A stretch of 64,000 nucleotides of DNA from CAMAVH01 sp046297835 (GTDB lineage Bacteria > Pseudomonadota > Alphaproteobacteria > SMXQ01), in NCBI GenBank assembly GCA_046297835.1, contig JBKBHI010000010.1:70871-134870 (forward strand), read 5' to 3'. The position numbers and the translations under genes were made by a program. Position 1 is the stretch's first letter; each line of letters begins with the position of its first letter. Below are positions 17,343 through 26,348 of the stretch, in pieces. A model generated the notes under the pieces. That model searched no databases. It saw only the letters and a program-made list of their open reading frames with translations, and was not told the origin of the DNA.

Positions 17343-18329
17343 TCAACGATAAGAATCCGCGGCGCGCAGATGGTCGCGCACGTAGCGGCCGACGCCGTCT
17401 TCGAGGGCGGTGAAGGGCTTGTCGTAGCCGGCGGCGCGCAGCCGGTCCATCTTGGCTTCGGTGAAATACTGATACTTGTCGCGGATCTCGACCGGCGTGT
17501 CGACGAAGCGGATGTCCGGCATCTTGTCGTGCGCGGCGAACACGGCCTTGGCGAGATCGGCGAAGCTGCGCGCCCGGCCGGTGCCCATGTTGAACAGGCC
17601 GTTGACGCTCGGGGTGTCGCGCAGCCACAGCATGACGTCGACGCAATCGTCGACATGCACGAAGTCGCGCAGCTGGCCGCCATCGGGATATTGCGGGTTG
17701 TGCGACTTGAACAACGTCGCCGGCTCGCCGGCGGCGATCTTCGGCGAGATCTGCGCCACCACGCTCTTCATCGAGCCCTTGTGGTATTCGTTCGGCCCGT
17801 AGACGTTGAAGAACTTGAGGCCGGCCCATTGGCGCGGGCGCGGGCCGTTGGTCTCGATCGCCTTGGCGACGCGCCGATCGAACAGATGCTTTGACCAGCC
17901 GTAGCCGTTGAGCGGCTTGAGCTTGGCGAGCGCGGCGCTGGAGAATTCGTCGTCGAAACCGGCGGCGCCGTCGCCGTAGGTCGCGGCGGAAGAGGCGTAG
18001 ATGAAGCGCTTGCCGTGCGCCGCGCACCAGCTCCACAGCTCCATCGACAGGCCGAAATTGTTGCGCGCCAGCTTGTCGGCGTCCGTCTCGGTCGTGGCGG
18101 AGATCGCGCCCATGTGGAAGATCACATGGATCGCCGTCACGTTGCGGTCGAGAAAGCGCATCAGGTCTTCGGGCGGCACGATGGCGGCGAGGTTCCGCTT
18201 GGCGATGTTGCGCCATTTGTCGTCCGTGCCGAGCCAATCGCAGACGGCGATGTCCTCGCCGGCGCGGGCCTCGAGGGCGGCGGCCAAATTCGATCCGATG
18301 AAGCCGGCGCCGCCGGTGATGACGATCAT
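17343..18329 (-). CDS. hldD: ADP-L-glycero-D-manno-heptose 6-epimerase
   Basis: 328 residues, an extended SDR. It has the NAD-binding motif TGGAGFIGSN at the N-terminus, the catalytic YGWSK (Tyr-x3-Lys) near residue 140-144, FNVYGPNEYHKGSMKSV and the heptose-epimerase phrase SAAATYGDG. It makes the ADP-heptose used for lipopolysaccharide inner core, pointing to a heptose-containing LPS. It is a separate unit upstream of lgt on the same strand with a 47-bp gap; the plus-strand gene at 18493 diverges from it. Confidence 0.95.
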   Translation of the reverse strand: MIVITGGAGFIGSNLAAALEARAGEDIAVCDWLGTDDKWRNIAKRNLAAIVPPEDLMRFLDRNVTAIHVIFHMGAISATTETDADKLARNNFGLSMELWSWCAAHGKRFIYASSAATYGDGAAGFDDEFSSAALAKLKPLNGYGWSKHLFDRRVAKAIETNGPRPRQWAGLKFFNVYGPNEYHKGSMKSVVAQISPKIAAGEPATLFKSHNPQYPDGGQLRDFVHVDDCVDVMLWLRDTPSVNGLFNMGTGRARSFADLAKAVFAAHDKMPDIRFVDTPVEIRDKYQYFTEAKMDRLRAAGYDKPFTALEDGVGRYVRDHLRAADSYR

Positions 18330-18492
18330 GGGCGGAATCCTCTGTCGCGCCAGGATGATGCCGGGCTTTTATAGGCTCCGGGGCCTGATCGGGCAAGGCG
18401 GCCCATCGGCACTGATGGCTAGGAAGCCTGCTGCGGCAATGTTACGAATTGGGGCGGAGAACTCTAGCGATGTGCGCGTGGGGAGGGGCTTC

Positions 18493-19317
18493 ATGCTGGA
18501 TGGTTTCCGCCTAAAAATCGCTCGCCGCCTCGACGAGGCGCGCTATCGCCGGCGGCAGGGGCGGCGGGTGTCGTTCTCGCTCGATGAGGCCGAGCTGCGA
18601 GCAAAAATACTGGCGGCCGTCGCCGAGCGGGACGGCCATGTCTATCTTTGCGTGCGAAATCTGCTGCCGGCGGAGCTTTATGAGGCAGCGATGGCTTATT
18701 GGCCGGTCTATCGCGAGCTGCCGCAGAAAACCAGAGGGCGCGCCCGGCTGACGTTAGGCCAAATCGGCTGCGCCGACTTGCCCCAAGATGTGCGCGCGTT
18801 CTGGAGCGGTTTCATGGGCGTCATGAACGGCGTCATCAAGCCGCTTCTGGTGGAAGCTTTCATGCCCCATATCGATAGAAAACTGTCTTGGGCGGACGAG
18901 TCCGTCAAAATATGGGCGCGGAACAACGTGAGGTTTTTCGATCACTTCTATGAAGGCTTGAACGAAGACTGGAATTTCGCGATTCCGCCCCATGTGGACC
19001 AAAAATACATTTTGGCTTCGGCGCTTTACTACTTGCCGTGCGACGAGAGCCAGATCGACCTGGGAACGCGGCTGTACAAGCCGAAATCCCCGCACACGCG
19101 GACGATCGACATCGAATATCTGGACCCTGAGCTCGTTGAGGAGTGCGCGGCTTTGCCGTTCGCACCGAACACGCTGGTCGCCTTCTTGCAGTCTCCGACG
19201 GCCTTTCACGGCCTGCCGCAACGCCATTTCAGCCGCGTGCGGCGATCCTATCAGTTCAATCTGGTCATGACGCCGGATGTCGTCGCCACTATCTATGGCG
19301 ACGATACGCCCTATTAG
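18493..19317 (+). CDS. 2-oxoglutarate/Fe(II) oxygenase-like protein
   Basis: 274 residues from an ATG with GGGAGGGG upstream. The C-terminal half carries the double-stranded beta-helix motif set: HVD in IPPHVDQKYILASALYYL, a distal His in SPTAFHGLPQ and a likely 2OG-binding Arg in RRSYQFNLVM. The N-terminal half is unlike known families. Substrate unknown; relatives act on small molecules or on cell-surface sugars. The nearest gene is the LPS-heptose epimerase hldD, transcribed away from it, which offers a weak hint of surface chemistry. It is slightly lower in GC than its neighbours. Confidence 0.65.
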   Translation: MLDGFRLKIARRLDEARYRRRQGRRVSFSLDEAELRAKILAAVAERDGHVYLCVRNLLPAELYEAAMAYWPVYRELPQKTRGRARLTLGQIGCADLPQDVRAFWSGFMGVMNGVIKPLLVEAFMPHIDRKLSWADESVKIWARNNVRFFDHFYEGLNEDWNFAIPPHVDQKYILASALYYLPCDESQIDLGTRLYKPKSPHTRTIDIEYLDPELVEECAALPFAPNTLVAFLQSPTAFHGLPQRHFSRVRRSYQFNLVMTPDVVATIYGDDTPY

Positions 19318-19430
19318 AGGCGGCAGCTTCAGCAAGCGGCGGATCACGGACGGGTGGGCTTGCGTGCGCGTCTGGGGCATAATGCGGCCAAGGCCCGGCG
19401 TTGCGGCCATCCCATCCGACAGGTGTTCCC

Positions 19431-19694
19431 ATGCAGACCAACAACAAGCTGCTCGACGATCTCGCCCGCGTCGCGTCGGGCGCGTTCGGCGTCGCCGCCG
19501 GCATGCGCGACGAGTTCGAGGGCGTGCTGCGCCAGCGCTTCGCCCGCGTCGTCGGCGACCTCAATGTCGTCGACCGCGAGGAATTCGAGGCGGTCAAGGC
19601 GATGGCCGCGAAAGCCCGCGCCGAGCAGGAGGCGCTGGCGGCGCGCGTCGCGGCGCTCGAAGCGCAGATCGCCAAGTTGAGCGCGTTCAAATAG
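19431..19694 (+). CDS. ubiK: Ubiquinone biosynthesis accessory factor UbiK (BMFP/YqiC family)
   Basis: 87 residues. Short amphipathic N-terminal segment (LLDDLARVASGAFGVAAGMRDEFEGVLRQRF), then a C-terminal coiled coil rich in Ala, Glu and Arg with LAARVAALEAQIAKL: the YqiC/BMFP layout. Homologues form trimeric coiled coils and assist the ubiquinone-synthesis complex with membrane lipids. It is monocistronic as far as can be seen and is followed by a repeat element and about 300 bp without genes. Confidence 0.85.
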   Translation: MQTNNKLLDDLARVASGAFGVAAGMRDEFEGVLRQRFARVVGDLNVVDREEFEAVKAMAAKARAEQEALAARVAALEAQIAKLSAFK

Positions 19695-19707
19695 CTTTAA
19701 ATAAATT

Positions 19708-19821
19708 CGTCACCCTCGGGCTTGACCGCGCCGACTGAAAGTCGGCCTTCGGCCGATGCGGTCCATGCATCCGGCGATAAGTCGAAACAGGGGTGCTCGG
19801 ATCACGCCCGAGCATGATGCG
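19708..19821. repeat. Degenerate family-1 GTCA palindromic element
   Basis: Starts CGTCACCCTCGGGCTTGAC and ends CACGCCCGAGCATGATGCG, like the better copies at 22437, 31884, 51273 and 53212. The middle is longer and changed, so it is probably an old, decaying copy. Confidence 0.7.
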
Positions 19822-20142
19822 TGAGCCGCGACGCGGCATTCGCGAGTCTGATCAGAGGCTTCGATTCTTTTCTTGCGCGGCTGATTCATCTCGCGCGACT
19901 CGCCGCCAGAGTCGCGCGGCGTCTTATCCACAAAAAACTTCGGCCAAAAGGACTCGCGAGAGTCATTGCGGCCTTGCGCGCCGAATCGCGTTCGTCAATA
20001 CTCCCTTTTGTGGGTGTCAGCCATTCTCCCACAAGCCCTCGTGGTGGGGGATCGCGTGTCGGAGAGCGAAAATGGCTGCGGGTCCGGCCTTCGCGGCATC
20101 TCCCGCGACCGGCCCTGGGCGCTCACTTAGTGGAGGAGCCTC
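19822..20142. other. Non-coding stretch upstream of ybjN-like gene
   Basis: About 320 bp without a convincing gene. It includes one perfect DnaA-box-like 9-mer, TTATCCACA (19924-19932), and a short GACTC/GAGTC inverted repeat. A single box is not enough to call an origin. It presumably also holds the promoter of the following gene. Confidence 0.4.
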
Positions 20143-20649
20143 ATGCCGCTTGCCGTCCTCGAAAGCGACTCGTCTTCCGCCGACAATCCCATCGACCTGG
20201 TCGAACAAATCGTCGCCGCGAACGAATGGACGTTCGAACGCGCCGCCGACGACGAACTGGCCGTGGAGATCGCCGGGCGGTGGTGCGACTACCGGCTCTT
20301 CTTCGCCTGGCGCGAAGACGCCTCGGCGTTGCATTTCTCCTGCGCCTTCGACATGCGGGTTCCCAAACAGAAACGCGCCCCGGTCCACGGCCTGCTCGCC
20401 ATGGTCAACGAGAAGATGTGGCTCGGCCATTTCGATCTCTGGTCGGAGGACGGCCTGCCGATCTTCCGCCATGCCATGCTGCTGCGCGGCACCGGCGGGG
20501 CGACGTCGGAGCAGATCGAGGATCTGGTCAACGTGGCGCTCAGCGAGTCCGAGCGCTTCTACCCGGCCTTCCAATTCGTCATCTGGGGCGGGAAATCGCC
20601 CGAGGATGCCGTGGCGATGGCGTTGATCGACCCCATCGGCGAGGCGTAA
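20143..20649 (+). CDS. YbjN domain-containing protein
   Basis: 168 residues matching the YbjN/DUF1790 sensory-transduction-regulator family: NPIDLVEQIVAANEWTFERAADDELAVEI opens the domain, and the SALHFSCAFDMRVPKQKR and EDAVAMALIDPIGEA segments are typical of alphaproteobacterial members. The fold resembles type III secretion chaperones, with no catalytic motif; the role is poorly defined (motility and stress in E. coli). A clear GGAGGAG site precedes the start. It is followed after 10 bp by proC, a conserved pairing in alphaproteobacteria, so co-transcription is likely. Confidence 0.85.
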   Translation: MPLAVLESDSSSADNPIDLVEQIVAANEWTFERAADDELAVEIAGRWCDYRLFFAWREDASALHFSCAFDMRVPKQKRAPVHGLLAMVNEKMWLGHFDLWSEDGLPIFRHAMLLRGTGGATSEQIEDLVNVALSESERFYPAFQFVIWGGKSPEDAVAMALIDPIGEA

Positions 20650-20659
20650 AACCCTCTCT

Positions 20660-21493
20660 ATGACGATCGGCGACAATACCCGCCGCGGCCCCATCGTTCT
20701 GGTGGGCGGCGGCAAGATGGGCGCTGCCCTGCTGGCGGGCTGGCTGCGCGAAGGCGTCGCCGCGGCCGATGTGGTCGTGATCGAGCCCCATGGCGAAACC
20801 GGGCAAGCTCTGGCGGCGCGCCACAAGGTCGCGGTGCTGGCCGAAGCGCCGACAGCGTTCGAGCGCCAGCCGAGCCTGATCCTGCTGGCGGTCAAGCCCC
20901 AGAGCCTCGATACGGTCGCGCCGCTGTATCGGCCGCACGCCAAACCCGGCACCTGCTTCCTCTCCATCGCCGCCGGCAAGACGCTCGGCTATTTCGAGAC
21001 ACATCTCGGCGAGAACGCCGCCATCGTCCGGGCCATGCCCAACACGCCGGCCGCCGTCGGCCGGGGCATGACCGTGCTGATCGCCAACGGCGCGGCCTCC
21101 GAGGAGCAGTTGGGCTTCTGCGAGACCCTGATGCGCGCGGTCGGCGAGGTGCGCTGGGCGGTCGAGGAGGCGCAGTTCGATGCCGTCACCGCCGTCTCCG
21201 GCTCCGGCCCGGCCTATGTGTTCCTACTGATCGAATGTCTGGCGCAAGCTGGAGTCGAGGCCGGCCTGCCGGCCGACCTGGCGATGGATCTGGCGCGCGC
21301 CACGGTGACGGGCTCGGGCGAGCTCGCCCGCCAGTCGGACGAGGACGCCGCCAAACTGCGCCAGAACGTCACCAGCCCCGGCGGCACCACGGCGGCCGCG
21401 CTCGCGGTGCTGATGGCGGATGGCGGCCTGCAATCCCTGATGACCCAGGCGGTCGCCGCCGCCGCCAAGCGCTCCAAGGAACTGGCCGGCTGA
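20660..21493 (+). CDS. proC: Pyrroline-5-carboxylate reductase
   Basis: 277 residues. It has the N-terminal NAD(P)-binding GGGKMGAALLAGWL, the LLAVKPQSLDTV segment and the C-terminal signature SGSGPAYVFLLIECLAQAGVEAGLP ... RQNVTSPGGTTAAALAVL. It catalyses the last step of proline synthesis. It is the second gene of the ybjN-proC pair, and two small membrane-anchored hypothetical genes follow on the same strand. Confidence 0.97.
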   Translation: MTIGDNTRRGPIVLVGGGKMGAALLAGWLREGVAAADVVVIEPHGETGQALAARHKVAVLAEAPTAFERQPSLILLAVKPQSLDTVAPLYRPHAKPGTCFLSIAAGKTLGYFETHLGENAAIVRAMPNTPAAVGRGMTVLIANGAASEEQLGFCETLMRAVGEVRWAVEEAQFDAVTAVSGSGPAYVFLLIECLAQAGVEAGLPADLAMDLARATVTGSGELARQSDEDAAKLRQNVTSPGGTTAAALAVLMADGGLQSLMTQAVAAAAKRSKELAG

Positions 21494-21508
21494 ACCGGGG
21501 AGGCCCCG

Positions 21509-21901
21509 ATGCCGCACAAGCTCTGGCTGCTCGCGAGTTTCATCGCCCTCGGCGCCTATGGCGCTTACGAGCTGTATCACCGGCTCGTCACCTGCCAGCC
21601 GCACGTGCAGGCAGATGTTCTGTCGCCGGACGGGGCGCGCCGCGCCGTGCTTTACAACATGGATTGCGAGGCGACGAGCGGCCTCGACACCCATCTGGCG
21701 CTGATGCCGCCGGGCGGCGAGTTCAAGCCGGAGCGCTATCCGCCGGTCTTCGTGCTCGACGGCAGCCACGATGTGCGCGTCTCCTGGCAGGATGGCCGCA
21801 CGCTGATCGTCGATCTGCCGGCCGCGCGGGGCCGCATTCAGCAGCAGGACACGGAAGCCGGCTTGGTGCGGATCCGCTATCGCAAGCCCGGCGAGAGTTG
21901 A
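21509..21901 (+). CDS. Small membrane-anchored protein of unknown function (DUF5412-like)
   Basis: 130 residues. A GGGGAGG site precedes the ATG. One N-terminal transmembrane helix (LWLLASFIALGAYGAYELY) is followed by a soluble beta-rich domain opening LSPDGARRAVLYNMDCEATSGLDTHLALMPPG, the pattern seen in proteins described as DUF5412-like, with a conserved Cys. It probably faces the periplasm. Located 15 bp after proC, likely in the same transcript. Function unknown. Confidence 0.6.
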   Translation: MPHKLWLLASFIALGAYGAYELYHRLVTCQPHVQADVLSPDGARRAVLYNMDCEATSGLDTHLALMPPGGEFKPERYPPVFVLDGSHDVRVSWQDGRTLIVDLPAARGRIQQQDTEAGLVRIRYRKPGES

Positions 21902-21999
21902 GCCGGCCGCGCCGGCGTCGGCTATAATCCGCGCCGACTTTCAACCGCTTTCGCCGGTCTTTGCCGGCGTCGGGCTTTCATAGCGCTGGACGTGCACTG

Positions 22000-22428
22000 A
22001 TGAGAAAAATCTCCCTCTTGCTGATCGCCATCGGCCTGGCCTACGCGCTCTATCGCATCACCCTCGCGCCCCCGGTGACAGTGGAGATTTCCGCGCCGTC
22101 GGCGCAGGCGCAGACGGTGCCCGGCGTCTATACCGCCAACCGCGACGACGCCACCGACATTCTCGAATTGAAGGACGACGGCTCCTACGCGCGCAACTAC
22201 CGCCCGGCCGGCGGCACGACGCTGATCCATCAGGGCCAATGGACGCGCGACGGCGACCGCATCACTTTCACCAATTTCGCCATCGCGCCGGAACGCGACG
22301 CCGCCGCCAGCGACGCCTGGCGCACCTCGCGCCAGACTTGGACGACGCGCATCTCCATCGGCCGTTCGGAAGTGCAGATCGTCATCAACGCCGACGGCGC
22401 GCTGATCTATTCCAAGCGCGGCGAGTGA
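22000..22428 (+). CDS. Exported hypothetical protein, lipocalin-like
   Basis: 142 residues from the ATG at 22000 (MRKISLLLIAIGLAYALYR: membrane anchor or uncleaved signal). The mature part has a repeated strand pattern, DILELKDDGSYARNY and HQGQWTRDGDRITFTNFAI, like small lipocalin or META-type beta barrels that report how a model residue profile departs from a baseline. No enzymatic motif is present. It is the last gene of the ybjN-proC run and ends just before a family-1 repeat element. Confidence 0.55.
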   Translation: MRKISLLLIAIGLAYALYRITLAPPVTVEISAPSAQAQTVPGVYTANRDDATDILELKDDGSYARNYRPAGGTTLIHQGQWTRDGDRITFTNFAIAPERDAAASDAWRTSRQTWTTRISIGRSEVQIVINADGALIYSKRGE

Positions 22429-22436
22429 TATAAAAG

Positions 22437-22524
22437 CCGTCACCCTCGGACTTGATCCGAGGGTCCATGTCGAACGCCGAACAGATTGAGAGATGGATGC
22501 TCGGGTCAAGCCCGAGCATGACGG
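22437..22524. repeat. Family-1 GTCA palindromic element
   Basis: About 88 bp. Starts CCGTCACCCTCGGACTTGAT and ends GTCAAGCCCGAGCATGACGG; both ends are themselves short hairpins (CCCTCGG/CCGAGGG and GCTCGGG/CCCGAGC). Lies between the convergent genes ending at 22428 and 22538. Confidence 0.85.
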
Positions 22525-22537
22525 CCTTTTTGCGCAA

Positions 22538-23860
22538 TCAAACCGGCAATCTGAGCCGGGCGCGCAGGCCGCCGAGCGGGGAATCTTCCAGCATGATCGC
22601 GCCGCCGTGGGCGTGGACGATGTCGCGCGCGATGGTCAGGCCGAGGCCGACGCCGCCGGTCTCGGCGTTGCGCGATTCCTCCAGCCGGCGGAACGGGCGG
22701 AACACTTCCTCGCGCCGTTCGGGCGGGATGCCGGGCCCGTCGTCGTCCACCGTCACCTCGACCGTGTCGCCCATGCGCGCGGCTTTCACCGCCACGGTCT
22801 TGCCGTAGCGCATGGCGTTGCCGATCAGGTTGGCGAGGCAGCGCTTGAAGGCGGCGGCGCGCAGCGGCAGCGTCAGATCGCCTTCGGCCTCCAGCGCCAC
22901 CGCGCCGCCCGCGCGCTGCGCGCCGCTCACCGCGTCGGCGAGCAACTCGCCGAGGTCGGTCGGCGTCGGCTCCTCCGGGCCCTCTCCTCTGGCAAAGGCG
23001 AGGTAATGCTCGATCATCGTCTCCATCTCGGCGACATCGGCTTTCAGCTCGGCGACGTCGGCGCTATCTGGCAGCATGGCGAGCTGAAGCTTCATTCTCG
23101 TCAAAGGCGTGCGCAGGTCGTGCGACACGCCGGCGAGCATCTCGGTGCGCTGGCCGATCTGGCGCAGCAGGCGCTCGCGCATCAGATTGAAGGCGGTCGC
23201 GGCCTGGCGCACTTCGGTCGCGCCCTGCAGCTTGAAGGTCGGCACGTCGCGGCCCTTGCCGAGCGCGTCGGCGGCGACGGCGAGGCGGCGGATCGGGCGC
23301 ACCTGGTTGCGCATGAAGATCATGGCGACGCCGAACAGCACCAGCGACGAGCCGACCATCCACATGACGAAGATGTAGGTCGTCGAACTGTAGAGACGCT
23401 TGCGCGGCGCGAGCACGTCGAGCACGCCGTCAGGCAATTGGACATGGATGGCGATGTCGCCGCCGTCGCCGAGCAACTCGAAGGTGAAGGGCCGGCTCAG
23501 CGTGTCGGCCAGGGTGCGGAGCAGGATCTCGTCGCCTTTGGGCGTCTTGTCGAGTACGGCGTTGGGCAGGATCGCGCCGTCGCGGAACGACAGGCCGAGG
23601 CCCATGTTGACGGCGGCGATGGTCAGCACGCGCTCGCGAGTCTCGGGCGACGCCGTCTCGCGGAACGAATCGACCACCGTGCCGATGTCGCCGGCCAGCA
23701 CCACGGCGAGGCGGCGCGCCATGGTGTCCCAGTGGCGCTCGTAGAACACGGTCGCCGAGATCAATTGCAGCAGGATCAGCGGCATGACGATGATCAGCAG
23801 CGAGCGGCCGAACAGGCCGCGCGGCAGCAGGCCTTTGATCGCGCGGGTCAATGGCGTCAT
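22538..23860 (-). CDS. Sensor histidine kinase, EnvZ/OmpR-pair type
   Basis: 440 residues: transmembrane helix 1 (about 20-40), periplasmic domain, transmembrane helix 2 (about 165-185), HAMP, HisKA with the phosphoacceptor in VSHDLRTPLTRMK, then the HATPase domain (NLIGNAMRYG, DDDGPGIPP, GGVGLGLTIA). It is the partner of the response regulator upstream: start and stop overlap as ATGA at 23857-23860. The EnvZ resemblance is in overall layout and HisKA sequence; the signal is not known. Confidence 0.93.
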   Translation of the reverse strand: MTPLTRAIKGLLPRGLFGRSLLIIVMPLILLQLISATVFYERHWDTMARRLAVVLAGDIGTVVDSFRETASPETRERVLTIAAVNMGLGLSFRDGAILPNAVLDKTPKGDEILLRTLADTLSRPFTFELLGDGGDIAIHVQLPDGVLDVLAPRKRLYSSTTYIFVMWMVGSSLVLFGVAMIFMRNQVRPIRRLAVAADALGKGRDVPTFKLQGATEVRQAATAFNLMRERLLRQIGQRTEMLAGVSHDLRTPLTRMKLQLAMLPDSADVAELKADVAEMETMIEHYLAFARGEGPEEPTPTDLGELLADAVSGAQRAGGAVALEAEGDLTLPLRAAAFKRCLANLIGNAMRYGKTVAVKAARMGDTVEVTVDDDGPGIPPERREEVFRPFRRLEESRNAETGGVGLGLTIARDIVHAHGGAIMLEDSPLGGLRARLRLPV

Positions 23861-24636
23861 CAGTCGGGCCTCAGCACGTAGCCCTGGCCGCGCACCGTCT
23901 GCAGATAGCGCGGCTCCTTGGGGTCGGCCTCGATCTTGCGGCGCAGGCGCGTCACCTGCACGTCGACGGCGCGAGTCGCGCCGTCGCTCGCGCCGGCTTT
24001 ATCGTCGAGCGGGCCGGTCTTGCGGGAGAGCTCCTCGCGGCTCACCGGCTCGCCGGGCGTTTCCGCCAGGGCGCGCAGCAGCGCCGCCTCGCCGCTTGTC
24101 AGGCGCACGATGACCGTGCCGCGCCGCAGCTCGTCGCGCGCCGGATAGAACAGGTAGTCGCCGAAGCGCAGCAGCTGCGGCGGCGTCGCCTTGGGCGCGG
24201 GCTCGCGCACGCGCGCCAGGATGGTCTTGATGCGCAGCACCAGCTCGCGCGGCTCGAACGGCTTGGGCAGATAATCGTCGGCCCCGCGCTCCAGGCCGCG
24301 GATCCGGTCGGCCGCCTCGCCCATGGCGGTGAGCAGCAGGATCGGCACGCGGCTGTGCTTCGGCATGGAAGCGGCTCGCAGGCTGGCGGTGAGGTCGAGG
24401 CCGGTCTCGCCCGGCATCATCACGTCGAGCACGATGAGGTCGAAGGCGATGCTGGCGAGCTTGGCGCGCGCCAGCGCCGCATCGCCGGCGGTGGTGACGC
24501 GAAAGCCGTTTTCCGACAGATAGCGTTGCAGCAGGTCGCGCAGGCGGCGGTCGTCGTCGACCACCAGCACGTGCGGCGCGTCGGTCTCGACGTCCGGGGG
24601 AGCGGCGGTTGCGGATGCGCTCGGCGGTTCGCTCAT
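23860..24636 (-). CDS. OmpR/PhoB-family response regulator
   Basis: 258 residues. The receiver domain (about 22-140) has acidic pocket VVDDDRR, phosphoacceptor Asp in IVLDVMMPGETG and conserved Lys in YLPKPFEPRELV. The winged-helix DNA-binding domain is at about 155-255 (LTSGEAALLRALAE ... VDVQVTRLRRKIEADPKEPRYLQTVRGQGYVL). An extra N-terminal 20 residues are Pro/Ala rich. It overlaps the kinase gene by ATGA; the MarR gene upstream is 16 bp away and may be in the same transcript. Confidence 0.95.
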   Translation of the reverse strand: MSEPPSASATAAPPDVETDAPHVLVVDDDRRLRDLLQRYLSENGFRVTTAGDAALARAKLASIAFDLIVLDVMMPGETGLDLTASLRAASMPKHSRVPILLLTAMGEAADRIRGLERGADDYLPKPFEPRELVLRIKTILARVREPAPKATPPQLLRFGDYLFYPARDELRRGTVIVRLTSGEAALLRALAETPGEPVSREELSRKTGPLDDKAGASDGATRAVDVQVTRLRRKIEADPKEPRYLQTVRGQGYVLRPD

Positions 24637-24652
24637 GCCGGCACTATAGGCC

Positions 24653-25186
24653 TTAAGGCCGGCGCGCGGGAGCGGCGGACGGCGGCGCGCCGGGCGTTCC
24701 TGATGCCGGCGGCTGGAGCAGGCGGCGGTCGTGCTCGTTGATCAGGCCGAGCAGCACCTTGCGGAAGCCTTCGACCGCCTCGCCGCCAGCCTGGCGGTAG
24801 GCCCGGGCGACGCGCGCGCGCTGCTTCTCGGTGATCTGGCGTTCGAGATCGAGGCCCTTGGGCGTCAATTCGAGATGGCGGCGGCGGCGGTCGGTCATGC
24901 CGGCGGTCTGGGTGATGAAGCCCTGGCGCACCAGGTCGTTCAGCACGCGCGCCAGGCTCTGTTTGGTGATGCGCAGAATGGCCAGCAGCTCCGAGACGCT
25001 GATGCCGGGATGGCGGCCGACGAAATAGAGCGCGCGGTGGTGGGCGCGGCCGAGCTTGTAGCGCACCAGCATGGCGTCGGCTTCGTCGGTGAAGTCGCGG
25101 TAGGCATAGAACAGCAGCTCCATGCCCTGGCGGAGTTCTTCTTCGCGCAGAAAGAGCGGGTTTACGCCGGATTTTATGTCAGCCAT
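24653..25186 (-). CDS. MarR-family transcriptional regulator
   Basis: 177 residues. Winged helix-turn-helix core: LGRAHHRALYFVGRHPGISVSELLAILRITKQSLARVLNDLVRQGFI then the wing MTDRRRRHLELTPKG. A Pro/Ala-rich tail of about 20 residues ends the protein. It is divergent from ilvE and upstream of the response regulator-kinase pair. MarR proteins usually repress their own gene and a divergent neighbour; the 77-bp gap to ilvE is the likely operator region, but I see no clean palindrome there. Confidence 0.9.
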   Translation of the reverse strand: MADIKSGVNPLFLREEELRQGMELLFYAYRDFTDEADAMLVRYKLGRAHHRALYFVGRHPGISVSELLAILRITKQSLARVLNDLVRQGFITQTAGMTDRRRRHLELTPKGLDLERQITEKQRARVARAYRQAGGEAVEGFRKVLLGLINEHDRRLLQPPASGTPGAPPSAAPARRP

Positions 25187-25263
25187 GTTGACTTATATGC
25201 CTGAGGATGCTAGTTGGCGCAATAGGCTTGCACATCCCCCGATTCTTGCGAAAGAAAATTATC

Positions 25264-26151
25264 ATGGCGGCTCCTTTCGACGATCGCGACGGCTTCATCT
25301 GGTACGACGGCAAGCAGGTGCCCTGGCGCGACGCCAACCTGCATGTCCTCAGCCACGGGTTGCATTACGGCAGCGTCGTTTTCGAGGGCGAGCGCGTCTA
25401 TTCGGGCAAGATCTTCAAGCTGCGCGAGCACACCGAGCGCCTGTTCAAGTCGGCCGAGCTGCTCGGCATGAAGATGCCTTACAGCGTCGAGGAGATCGAC
25501 CGGGCCTGCGAGGAGATGGTGAAGGTGTCGGGCTTCGCCAACGCCTACATCCGCCCGGTCGCCTGGCGCGGTACGGAGATGATGGCCGTCTCGGCCCAGG
25601 CCACCAAGATCCATGTCTCGATCGCCGTGTGGGAATGGCCGTCCTACTTCACGCCGGAGGCGCGCCTGCGCGGCCTGCGCCTGACGCGCGCCATCTACAA
25701 GCGCCCGTCGCCCGAGACCGAGCCGGTCCATGCCAAGGCCGCCGGCCTCTATATGATCTGCACGCTGTCCAAGCACGCCGCCGAGGCTAAGGGCTACGAC
25801 GACGCGCTGATGCTCGACTATCGCGGCCAGCTCGCCGAATCGACCGGGGCCAACATCTTCCTGGTGCAGAACGGCGAGATCCACACGCCGACGCCGGACT
25901 GCTTCCTCAACGGCATCACGCGCCAGACCGTCATCGACCTGGCGCGCAAACGCGGCATCAAAGTGACCGAACGCGCGATCATGCCGGAGGAACTCGCCAA
26001 GTCGCAGGAGATGTTCCTCACCGGCACCGCCGCCGAAGTGACGCCGGTCTCGGAAGTGGACGAATACAAGTTCACGGTCGGCCCGATCACCCGCGCGCTG
26101 ATGCAGGACTACGACAACCTGGTGAACGGCAAGGCGCCCGTCTCGGCGTGA
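25264..26151 (+). CDS. ilvE: Branched-chain amino acid aminotransferase
   Basis: 295 residues. Fold-type IV PLP enzyme: HVLSHGLHYGSVVFEGERVY near the N-terminus, PLP lysine in PVHAKAAGLYMICTL, LMLDYRGQLAESTGANIFLVQNGEI and GITRQTVIDLARKRGI. It carries out the last step of Leu, Ile and Val synthesis. The ATG at 25264 has only a weak AAAGAAAA ribosome-binding stretch. It is divergent from marR and followed by a very strong terminator. Confidence 0.95.
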   Translation: MAAPFDDRDGFIWYDGKQVPWRDANLHVLSHGLHYGSVVFEGERVYSGKIFKLREHTERLFKSAELLGMKMPYSVEEIDRACEEMVKVSGFANAYIRPVAWRGTEMMAVSAQATKIHVSIAVWEWPSYFTPEARLRGLRLTRAIYKRPSPETEPVHAKAAGLYMICTLSKHAAEAKGYDDALMLDYRGQLAESTGANIFLVQNGEIHTPTPDCFLNGITRQTVIDLARKRGIKVTERAIMPEELAKSQEMFLTGTAAEVTPVSEVDEYKFTVGPITRALMQDYDNLVNGKAPVSA

Positions 26152-26200
26152 GCCGAGCAAAGCAAGAGTCTCAGCGCGTAAGCCTTACGGTATCGAATCG

Positions 26201-26229
26201 AAAAGGGCGCTTCATCGAAGCGCCCTTTT
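26201..26229 (+). terminator. ilvE terminator
   Basis: Perfect 13-bp stem (AAAAGGGCGCTTC) with a 3-nt loop and a T run. Confidence 0.9.
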
Positions 26230-26260
26230 TGTTTGTCGCGCGATGCAGCGATAAAAAGTT

Positions 26261-26335
26261 CGTCACCCTCGGGTCAAGCCCGAGGGTGACGGGTGGATAT
26301 GCGTCGTAAGCTCGGGTCAAGCCCGAGGGCGACGG
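26261..26335. repeat. Short, rearranged family-1 element
   Basis: CGTCACCCTCGGGTCAAGCCCGAGGGTGACG followed by a partial second arm CTCGGGTCAAGCCCGAGGGCGACGG. It looks like two right arms facing the same way, an abnormal or recombined copy, between ilvE and moaE. Confidence 0.75.
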
Positions 26336-26348
26336 ATTATTGTGGGGC

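Noticed and set aside
19924..19932. A perfect DnaA box (TTATCCACA)
   Set aside because: It is a single box without AT-rich unwinding region or neighbouring boxes; chance or a minor regulatory site is more likely than an origin.
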